This document shows positions 40,101 through 52,100 of a DNA stretch of 64,000 bases, one piece after another. The DNA is from Scortum barcoo (taxonomy: Eukaryota > Chordata > Actinopteri > Centrarchiformes > Terapontidae), in the NCBI GenBank assembly GCA_023238725.1, contig CM041531.1, positions 25,150,143 to 25,214,142 of the forward strand, given 5' to 3'. The notes under the pieces are model-generated. The model saw only the letters and a list, made by a program, of their open reading frames with translations. It searched no databases and had not been told where the DNA came from. Each line of letters opens with the position of its first letter. Position 1 is the stretch's first letter. The position numbers and the translations under genes are program-made.

Positions 40101-43100
40101 CACTGAATAATATATCGAATCCATTATACTTGTGAACTCTGAGACTCAGTCCAATTTTTGATGTGGAGTTCAGGTCGACCCGCGCAGACAGAGGAGTCTT
40201 AGCTGGAGTTTCTTTTTTTTACTACAAATTATCTCTTAGAAGATTTACCTTTCCCACTCTCAACAAATGTTTTCAGCCCACATAAATCCTCATACAAAAG
40301 TGAGGACTCCCTTTTCAACCCCGTACTTCAAACTTCAAAGAAGAGGAGCTTTGACTGTACTTATTGACTGTACTATTTATTTATCTCTGGTCCCCTGGAC
40401 GTATACTAACCAGAATGAAGATGTATATCCATTCGTTTTTTAAGCCTTTTTGTGGCAGAGCTCACTTGGCTGTTTGATCAACTGCAGAAGCATGGAGACA
40501 CACCAGGAGCTTAGATTACGTCTCAAAACGCTGTTTGTTTTTCACTTTTAAAGCAGCCTAGTGTTGCACTGAGGTGTCCATCGAGTTTCGTGATGGCAGA
40601 ACATCACACAGGTTAATGAGCTGTGCTGATCAGCAAATCAACCCCGTGACCTTGTCTCACCAGGCTTACATCATTGTTTTATAATCCCCTGAATTCATGT
40701 CAGAATGCTTAAAGTGCTTTACTTTAAAGAGAATATGCTATATCTCTTGATGGCGTTCAGAGGGACCCCACTTAAAATAAACAGTTTTAGGGCAGAAAAT
40801 CAGTTTAAAAGCTCCAGCTTGTGTTCCGCTTATAATCTTGTTTTGAGAACAAATTTAATACCGTGGGATTTAGTTCTCTATAACGCTGTCTTTAACACCG
40901 GAAAACTTCATATCTTGAAACAAGGAATGCGCCGTTAGTTCTGCCCTCCTTCGTCGCCCCAACTCGTGTCGCAAATCTTAATGAGCCGTCTGCCTCAACA
41001 GGTGCAACAGGTGCTGCCGATGTTGAAGCGCTTGCTGTTACAACATCTCAATCGCATTGCAAAGATTTACGCGGGGTGCTCAGTGACCAAAGCTCGATCT
41101 GTAAAGAACGTAAAAAAGACTGACACCAGTTTTTTGTGCTCCCTCTGCCAAAGCAAGTTTGAATTATCCATTGATTTTGCAGTTGCCATTACAGTAAAGT
41201 ATTCTGTCTGGATGTTTGAAGCAAAATCTCTTTTTTCCTTCTACAGAGCACTTCGTTCACTGGCGGGCCTCACCTCTGACGCCGCTTTCTAACAAAAATC
41301 TCCTCTCTCTTAACTAAATTCTTTATTCCCTTATATAAGACAGCCTTTGAGAAGCCAGGTCTGATAGTTTTAAATTCCATGTATCTGCTAACTTTGAATA
41401 TGCCCTCCAAGACCTCTTTGTTTTCTCAACTGTTATAATTAACGTGCTTAATTAGATGTTTGTTTTTCTACTCAGCTGAAAGAGCGTTACATAATTACTC
41501 CTAAATCATTTAATTGCATGTCTCCGTACTTTTCAAAATGCAGGAAACATGAAGTGAAAGAGGATTTTGGCTTCATTCCGCAGGATTTAATGATTGGAAA
41601 CGGTTAGCAGCAGTGTAATGTATATTTCTATAGATGTAGAAACACTGAAATGGCTCTTGAATATAAGACAATGAGTAACTGTGTATCTACAGCTTAAACA
41701 CCTGCCTTGGTGTAAATATCCGTAAAATGCGAACCCAGGCTTATTAAGAATCTTATATGGCCGCCATGACAGCAGAAGCCGCAGTGTGATGCAGTTGTCG
41801 GCCCCGTGGCGTCGGGGGTGAGTTGAGGATGTAGCCGAGGCCGTCGTTTGAGAGCTCATCCATCATGCCACCTGCTGGAGGAGGTGGTGATCTCTGTTTG
41901 CCTTGACTGTGTGGAGTGTTAAGGTTGAATGTATGATCGCTGTGATGTGAAGCGCGAGTGGCGGCGTCAATGTTGAAGCTCAACTGTGTTATTTGGCTCA
42001 GATTTAGGCTGCGTTAAGCTGCATTGTGCAGCTGCGTCTTGTTTTCATTCTCACCTGCACACCGTACCTGTAAGTTCTTCTCCACTGTGACTCCTGATGT
42101 GCCCAAAAAAGGAAGTTATTTGGCATTTCTTTTCTTTTCTTTTTAAAAAAAAAAAAATTAATATTTCTCACTGACTCACCAACACCTGCAAAACATGACC
42201 AGTGGTCACATTATTGAATAGTGACTCCCAGCGTGGGCTCTGTACTCTGTACATCTGCAGAGTACTACTTATTGTACTTCGAAGATACAAAAGCTGCTGA
42301 TTTCGTGACCTGCCAGTTGTATTCTGGAATAACTGATCATTGTGTACAAAATGTCATAAATCTCTGATAATAACCCATCACAAAATCCCAATCAGCAGCT
42401 AAATACCCAAAGATATTCAGTTTAGAGTAGCAGATGACTAAGAAAAGCAGGAAATATTAAAATTTGAAAGGCTGGATTTTTAGCATTTGTGCTTAGAAAA
42501 TGAGTTAAATGATTAATAAAGTGATTTCTAGTGTTCTGTCAATGCATCATATTATTGGAAATATTTTGAGTTTGAATTTAATTAGCTATATAGAGTAATG
42601 TGTGTTGTCCATGAATAACATCGCTTTATGATGCAGTGAAATACAAAAAAAGTTCCAAACACTGTCACTAGGTAAAACACAAGCAACTTCATTTGTGGCC
42701 TCCTGCTTGCTTGTAGTGACCCCAGATTACAGAGCACTATGATTGCATTACACACATTTTGACATTCTTGTGCTTGACTCGAGTGTGGATTTCAGAGGGG
42801 ATCCTGGAAGCTTAACAGGCTTATCCCACCTTGTTATCCCTCATTGTCCTCTTCCCTCCATCCTCCTCATGCCTCGGCTAACCTCTGCCGCACCAGAGCC
42901 AATAAATACGCTCAGAGTTGGCGCGTCTGCTTGGTATCATACGTTAGCAGTTTCCAGTCTGGGGGTTTGGGACTGCTTAGGAGCTCATTAGATAATCAGG
43001 GAGTTGTCTGCCATACAGATTTATATGTAATGACTAATTTTCAGATTTTCCTCTCTAATTTGTCTTTTTCACTCAAGCTTCTACACACATGAGAATTAAT

Positions 43101-46100
43101 CACGTGAAACGACATGAAAGTAAAATCATTATTTGGCTGAGCTGCTCCTCCACCATGCGTGATGAAGGTCAAGTGTAGGGAGGTTTCATTTTAATAGCTG
43201 GTGCGGCAAATGGGTGGGCAACTGCAGCAATGTGTCTTTGTTATCTCTTAAGAGCCTTGCAAATTCACAAAGGTCGTCTTCTGCATCATGTTAATGTTAA
43301 TACACTCCAGAGGCTATTTGGTTTGACATAGTGGGCATGAATTATGTATCGCTCTGACAGAATCAGAGTCACTTTATTCTCCAGCTAGAGCAAATGTAGG
43401 GGAGGTTTGCCTTATTGACATGCCAAAAACTAGAGGTGCAAGGTGGCATTTGTAGAAATGTAACTTAAAAGCAAAATGATTTGAGTTAATTAATGCTATC
43501 ATAAAGAAATGTGACCATTGGAAGTTTTTGGCTGCTTGCATTTTTAATGATATTCTTCTGGGTTGGATGTTTGTGCGAAATCCAGCGAGCAAAACAGAAA
43601 TAAAACAATTGTTCATTCAGCACACGCAGAGCAAAAGCTCATAAACTGTTGCTGTTTTTCCATTACTTAATATGTGTTGTCATTATATCTTATCTTTCTT
43701 CATGCTCTGCAGAGCAGTCACACAGAGAGGAATGCAAAAGAGGAGCAACAGGTGGCAACATTTCTGACAGAGAGCAACAAAATTTACAGAAAACGTGGTT
43801 TGAATTTTCATAAACAGTAGTTGGAGGTGATTACATCAAAACACCACAATTATTTTTGAACAAATGTTTAGAAATGCCACATGTTGTAACTTTAGTTGTA
43901 TTGCTGTGGGAATAGCATAATACCTCACATTTGTGCAGGAGGTTAGCACAGGGCAAGAAGTCTGTCACTTGGCAGGATGAGCTTTGACTTCCTCTGAAGT
44001 CTCTCTGAGGGCCCAATTAAAAAGTCAGAGGCAAAGCCAAGTGATCTCCCCAGCAGTGACACAAGGATACTCCTGGAGTCTCTCTATCTTTTTTTTTTCC
44101 AGCTCAGACTGTCACAGGTGACCAAACCTACCCTCCCTCTGATGTATCGGTCTTTCGTATAGCAGACCACAAGGCCTCGACCTTTCAGCGAGGTCACTCT
44201 GCAAGAGCAGATTACTTCGATTAATCTATGTTAGTGATGGTTGGTTTGTTGTAGTGTATAAGGGCAGGCTTGCAAGCTAAATCTGGAGTAATTGATCACA
44301 AGTAATTATTTCCCACGCTGAGTATTACTGAGTAGATCTAAACATGATAAGCAGATGGCTGCTAATCTACTCCAGTTTGTGAAAACTGGCCCATGATTTT
44401 CTCTTTCTATACTTTTCTAATTTAGGTTGAGTATGTAATCATACATCAAGACCCAGTACTGAAACAGCTGCAGCATACAAAATAGTGTTGGTCTATCCCT
44501 GATAGCATCAAACAATATTAAACTTCATTGTAGTAAATGTACAGATTTATAGATTTACACAGATTTTAGATATTTTCCCTGAGATCTAAGAGATGTGATG
44601 AATGCATTTCCTTCCCCATAAAATATTTTCAAAGCATATTTTCTTTTTTCTTTTTTTTACATATTTGAAATCCTGCATTGTTTACATCTATAACACAGTC
44701 TTCTTCCCTGTCCTTGCGGACACGCTGCAGCATGTTTTGGTCTGTTACCGCCACCTGTGTAAATCCATGTGCATGTGGGAATCAAAAACACCTCCATGGC
44801 GCTACGAGAGGTCAGCAACTCCAGAGGGAACCTTTGCTGCCATTTGTCAGTCAGTCATAATTCAAAATGAAACAGAGCAAATGTACGTAACTCAGGATGA
44901 GACCTTCGTCTTAACCCGATCACACAGAGATCAGCTGCCGCGTCACTATCTGATGCCCTGCCTTGACCCTTACCTGTCATTTCACACCCACGGCCTGTCA
45001 TGTCAAACAGCTTTTGTGTTGTAATCCCAAGGCCCATCACAGCCCCAGTGTGCAGCTAAACTCCTTCACTCGTCCCCTGCCTGCTCTGATATGCATGGCC
45101 ACAGGGGACGACCATGAGCTCTCTTATGTACAGTGTATATGTGTATAAGGTTATACCAGGACAAGAAGCCCTGATGTGAAGAAGAGGCGATATTTTGATA
45201 TTTTTGACGATGTATTAGATACGTCTTGAGATTACCAATCAGGTTTGTAGCTTTGTTAATGCACGACGTGAACATAACATGCACAAAGCCAATCGGTGAA
45301 ATATGTGTTGCCTAACAAGATGAGAATATGATGTCATCGACACTGTGTTTGAACAACAGATGATAAAACATTTCACATAAAAACAGCCTTTTGTGAAGAA
45401 ACCTAAATGTGATCGTTACATTTCATTTGTATGTAAGCCTTCGTGGCAAGACAGCACATGTGTTTACCTTTGCTTTCATCTCTACCTCTGGCACATGCTC
45501 TTTCTGCTTTCAAGCTTGACAGTTCTCATGCCAGTGTTGCCTCTGGGCATGTTGCTGAAGTGAAAGATGACTTACTTTTGGTGGTTTAATGGGACTGTGA
45601 TTGCCTGCAGTACCCTACCGAGCTGTCTGACTTCCAGTCATCCCGTCTGCCCAGGCAAGGTTCATCTGATCGCTCCACGCATCAAAGGAATATTTCACTC
45701 TGAAAATATTCTTACATTTTTATATACCATGAATCTATAATGATCTGTGTGTTGCGTGTGCTATTTTGTGATGAAATGCAGCCAATTTCCCCTCGACTTA
45801 ACCAGTCTAGCTTTAGTCCAAGCAATAACGTTCTGTTTTCCACAGGATGTAACTTTATCTTGATATAGACCTTTTTAAGTCACTGCAGGGAACACGGGTG
45901 TAATTAATAACATAAATAACGAGTGCATTCCATTTAGGCAAGCCTGTTCGGGGCTCCGCCATCGTTCATGCTGGCTTACTGGTACACTTAATGGGGCTGA
46001 GCCATCGTTAATATTATAACTTCCACCTTTGCTTTTCTTGGTGTGACAAAATCAAATCAAAATAGGGAATGTGAAAAAGTATACTGGACGTTTGCTTTTC

Positions 46101-49100
46101 CACTTGGAATACACTTGGAAGCAACAAGCCACAGTTATATGTGTGATTACTGAAAGCTTTTAACTATCCCTTTTTTTTTTTAGATTTGAGATATTATTTG
46201 CCTAATTTGATGCTCTGTAGTTATCCTGCATCTAGAAATTAAGTTTAGCGAAAGCAATCGTTTGGGTAAAGAAGAGGCTTGGCCTTTAGGTATTGTCTGC
46301 AAAGAAAACAAAAATAGATGAAGCTGTTCTACATCATTATAATCCTTAATAATTACAGACTGATGGATTAACTTTTCATTTTGTATGTGCCAACCAACAT
46401 TACATCAGTCTGGCTTTTGAACTGAATCTTGCACAATGTTTAATATTTTTCCCAGGAGTCATGAAGTGTGCAAGTCTTCTCAGGTGAGATCCTTTTAAAC
46501 CTCAGTGTACTTACAATGCAAAGGGTTAAGCATATTGCACAGCTATCTGCACAGTAACCACTGGCCATCCACCCTCTTCCTCTGGAGGCGTAAAAACATA
46601 TTTGATTTTTCTGTGCTGCTGCTGATGCTAACATGCTGTCTATCTAATATTAATACTGAAAAGGCCATTCAGTCATTACACTCCCCAAAAAATCTTTTCT
46701 TTTCATCAAAGCTACAAATACATGCTAGATTTATTTAGCCTCTTCAGTACTAGATTTTTTTTATTTGAACTTAATAAGTTTTACTTAAGAGTTTATTTGT
46801 CAGAATCTTAAGGGTTTTCTTTGGTCTGACTTTTTAGCATCAAGTGTAGAGGATTAGTGGACTCATTTCTGTCCGATGAGGAATACAGATGAAAAAAAAG
46901 GCATTTGACTGACTCTAAAGGTCATTCATGCTTCTACATCCTACATCATCTATATTCATATGAAGAGACTATTCTGACCCCTCACTGTTGACAGAATAGC
47001 TGTTGATGTGGAGGGGGTTTTTTTTAGGAAGTTTTTTGACTTCAGCGTCAGACAAAAGATGCGGACTGAAATGTTTCTGAAACATCTCAATGTTTATGTG
47101 TTGGCCTTAAAAAAACAATACAGCACCCAGAAATGCTGATGTTATTATTCCCCCGACTCAGTGTGAGCTCAAATAGTTCATTAAGACAGTGTTTGAGTGT
47201 TTTTTTGTGATATAACTGGCAGTATAGTCAGCGCAAATGTGGCTTAATGATAAGCATATTTTCAAGTGATGATCGAGATGTGTGCTCGCCTGTTCAGCTC
47301 GATTGTTATTCTTTTCTTATTTCTTAGACAGTAAGGGCCAAGAACTGCTGCATACCAAAGGAGACACAAATGTGAAAGCTCTGTTCATTTTTTGGTCAGC
47401 ATATTTAGGGACTTAATCACTTGACTATCTCTGTGCGTATCAAATGTCCTTATCAGTGTATTAAAATAATACAACAACATTGTAAAAGTGTTCATCACAT
47501 CAAATCTGCAGATTTTTTTTTTTTTTTTTTTTCAGCAGAACTGTGTCTGGGCTATATCCTTTATTGTTGCAGTGCCTTAATTTCTCGATTTACATAATGA
47601 GGCCCGGAAAATCAATTAAGTTTGGCTGCTGTTTGTCCATTTTCACCAAAAGGGTTTGGAGCAGCAGATATACGATCCCTCGCGTGAGAGTGGAGGGAAT
47701 GTGTCCCTTGTCACCTTCCAAAAATGCTCGCTAAAAGCCCTGAATAATGGCCCTCTGGTGTGTTTAACTGAGTCGGTGCCTGCAGTGGAAAACACAGAGC
47801 CACTTGATGGGAACATTATCCTAATGCATCCCTATGTATAGTTACGTACAGGTACAGGAAGAAATTAATCTAGTGTCTGGCTATTTAGTAAGTGCAATGC
47901 GCAAGTTATGATTTAGGTACCAGACCTACAGTATTCCTCTTCTCCATCGCCTCATATATCTTCGTGTTGCTTAGTCTTAAATGAGGCAGGCTCAAGCTCA
48001 GGGACAAAGGCTAGTGGAGAAGTGGCTCGGTGAGCAGTAATAGGAGTGGACAGACTGCAACAACATAAGCCATGACTGCAGCGTCCCGAGCTGCACCAGG
48101 ACAGAAGTCAGTGTGTCGACATGTCAGACTGAAAATGACGAAGAGTGTCAGTGGATAGGCTGACTCTTCTTTGGAGCAAGAGAGAGAGAGAGAGAGAGAG
48201 AAGGAGGACAGAGAGAAATAGGCGGCAAGAGAGTGCTCAGCCTCCCCTGACTCACTGTATTGCCCAAAGCTTTTTTTTCCTTCAAGTATTTGTTTTCTAT
48301 CATTTTTGTCAATGGAAAGGGGGAGACTCGTGGTGTCAGGGGGTTTTCTGCATTGTTAATGTGACTGATGGAAATTCTCAAAACAACGAGCTTTGAGGTG
48401 ATTGTTGTTAGAGGTGTACTTTGGATGATGGTTACAAAACAAAAAAAATTATTAACTAGAAAGCGCTCAGTGCGTGGACTGCATCCCTCCACCAAGACTG
48501 CACTATCCACAAAATGTGTTAATTAATTCCTTAGTTAATAAATAATGTTTAGAAATATTTAACAACAAGTGACAATTACAAGGTAATAATAATATATGCT
48601 GAAATAACAAGTATAGCAAAGTCCTAGTCAGCAGACTGACTCAGCAATGTCGGTATCACAGCAGTATCTATCTTACGTATGCTAATATTAGCCATTACTC
48701 ACCATAGGCTGCTGCTCAGTGGTTAGTACATTTACTCAAGTACTGCCCTTATTAAATGCAATTTTGGAGTTACTTCTCACTGTACTTTATAGGACTACAA
48801 TTCACTTTTTACTTCACTACAGTTATTTGACAGTTCTAGTTACCAGTTACTTTACAATTACATAGATACAATACAATACAATAAAAGTCCAGCTGAAATG
48901 ATTAACATCTCAGATGTGATGATTTTTCTGTTGTCCCTTTGATTATTTAAGTGATTGTAGTGTGTTTTTTGAGGTTTGAGTGATTGACTAAACATTCAGG
49001 TTTATTAATAAAGAAAATAATTAGCAGATTAGTACATTATGTAAATAATCATCAGTTGCTGCCCTACACAAAATAGTGAAGCTCCATCTCAGAAATTTAC

Positions 49101-52100
49101 TGTTAATAGTTTAAGCACATTGTCCTGGTTATATTACTTGTATACTTTTACTTACTTACTAAATTACTTTTTTAAGTAACATTTTCCATGCAGGACCTGT
49201 AATAGAGTACTTTTACAGCATACTTTTACTAAAGTAAAGGATCTGAATGCTCTACAACTAGAAATAAGGCTTTTGCAGCAAAATCCCCTCGAGTGTGTTA
49301 TTTTGCTTATAAATTCTTTTTTCTTTTTTATACAAAAAAGAGACTACACACACTACTGACATGTTTCTCTGTGTTCTTGGCCACAGACAGGCATCAAGCA
49401 GGACCAAAAACACACTGTAACCTCAGGAGTAATACATGAGTGAGTGACTGAAGGAACATCTCTTTTAATACCATGTACACGTCCCTGCGTGGTTGTGGGG
49501 TTAAGTGTCCGCTGGGCAGTGTTCCAGACAGCTGATGCGTGTCTCAGCCTGCTGTGCTGTTTGCCTCATCTGAAAAAAAAACAAAAAAAACAAAAAAACA
49601 CACACAGTGCTGCATGGTGTGTGACATCCTCCCTCCCATCCATACTGTCACCTCAGCAGTGCTTGGCCTCACCGCCACCCTCGTCCTCCAGCCCTGCGCA
49701 GACACGATGCCTCAATACACAGACGAAAAATAGAGAGGCTGTGTGCAATACATCCCAGATACCGTTTTTCAATCAAAAATTCTCTCTCCTCCCAGACTTC
49801 CTCCATACTCAAGCTCTTATTTATAATTTGGATACAACAACAACAGCTCAGAGCAGTTGTATAAGCTGTCGCCTTCCATAAACAGCCAAAACACAGGAGG
49901 GACTTCTGAGGCACTTCCTCAGAAGAGGTTGACCAGGCTTCTAAAATTTGTTTCTCTGCTTCCAGGGCTCCGTCCACCTCACGGTTGAATTACACTCTCT
50001 TGTTTACCATTTTCTGCACATAAGGGAACAAAAAACAGCTCAAAGCAAAAGGAGAAGCAGTGTACAATATGAGTGGAGCAGCGGGAGCTCTGGCGGTGTC
50101 ATGTCTGTGTCCTGGTAGCTCAAAGATAGTGCTGGATGCTGAGGGGGAAAAAACGGAGTGTGGAAATGAGGTCTGTGCTTTTGTGTGCTCGCTTGGTGTA
50201 GAAAGTTTAGTTTGGATCATGTGGCTGTCTCTTGAATAAAGATATATACCAAAACAAAACACTTTATTTATCATACACGCTTGGAGCAGCAGTTTCTTAC
50301 AGGAGGTTATAATCTCATTGTTATTTAACACCACCAGCAATTAGATTTTCCCCTTTTATGTCCCATAAAGTGGCTTCAAAGTTGTGAAGAAAACCATCTT
50401 ATTTTACACTGCCTGACAATATCCTATACAGCTTTTATGTATCAGCATATAATAACTATTTGTTGAAGCAATGTGATGTTAACTGAGGGAAGTATTCATA
50501 ACCAACACTCTGTCTTTTATGGCTGCAACCATCAAATGGAAATATATTTTACACATCTTGTGCCCAATTTCGTATACGCTCTCTGAAATTTCATATTTGC
50601 TATCATTGCAAACTTGTCACAAACTTCACACTAAAATTGCTGTTCTAAGGTTTGAACAATCAATGTTCAGCTACTCAGTGCAGGTTTGTAGTAAAGACTG
50701 AACCAGCAGCGAGTCGGTCGGGGTTGAAGAGGTTAAAGAAAAAGCTTTAACAAGCTCACCCTGTAAGAGCTAATCGTTATTTTCATGATCCATTCATCTT
50801 CGAGCCTTTAAAGTGTAAGAAATAGTTTAAAAAAAATGCCCATCACAATTTCCCATAACCTAAGGCAACATTATAAAATAGCTTACTTTGACCAACTAAC
50901 AGGGCAAAAGCCAAATACTTAAGACATATGACAGCAAAGTCAGCGTACGTTTTGCATATTTGATTGATGAATGACTTTCGAAATTGTTGTTTACTTTTAC
51001 GATCAAGTTGCCTTAATACTGCAGTATCATAAAATTTGGTATTATACGAGTGTGACATCATCTGCTTGTCTGCTTTCAAGGCTGAAGCTCGTTGTAAAGA
51101 GGATTCATAAAGACGGAGACTTTTGTTGGAAGCCACCTGCAGACTTGTAGACTGCAGGTACTTCGCCGCAAATTCAAGAGTCAGTTTCTCATTCTCGCAC
51201 CACTCTTTTACCCAGCTGCTGCTATTATTTCTCTGGTCTTGGTTGGTCTGTGCGACTTTCCTTTTCCACACTTTGCACCCCCTCTCATCACTCTCTGTCT
51301 CTACTGCTATCTCCTTTCATCCACACACCTTGTCCTCTCTTGCTCATTGTTAAAATCCTCCCATATGCTCAGCTCTGTCAGAGCAGGTGGCAAACCACGG
51401 GTGGATCCCGCACCTCCGCTCAGACTGGCTCTCGGCCTCGCACACCCAATTTCATGTTACCACTGGGCACACTGAGCAGGGGAGGGAGGCAGGAAGTTCT
51501 CTTTCATTTTGATGACCAGGAGGTTTGACTGACTGACCTTTCAGCGGCCTTGAAGCAGAACACATATCCTTTGTTATCTTACAGCTCTTTTGTGAATGCA
51601 GAAATACATTTCCCTTCTTCCCACTCTTTGTTTTATGTCACCGTTTTTTAAGAATGGATTAAAATTTGCAGTATAGCAATTTCACTAATCACATTTTAGC
51701 TTGTTAGTAATTTATCGAATAAAAGGAATTAAGTGGGATCATGACTACAGCACGAAGGGACTGTGTTTAAGAAATGAATGGTGGCATTTAATGAAATTCA
51801 GAGATTTATTCCTGTGAAAACAAATTATAAAAAGCATTATGGCAGTTCTGTGGAGTATTGGTGACATTTAAGAATTCATTCAGAGTTAGTGACCTTGAAC
51901 TGGGCTGGATTTTTAAGGTTTTAGATTAGATTTTAAAGTTCTCAATTAATGGTTGGCAAATAACTAAAGAAAAAAAATGTTTTTAGATAACTTTACAGTG
52001 CCAGCTGTGTGAATACACACTGCCTTAGGCTAATCACTCTGTGTGTATAATTCAGAAATCATGGGCTAAAGCACTCAGTAATTTCCAGCAAAATTGTATA

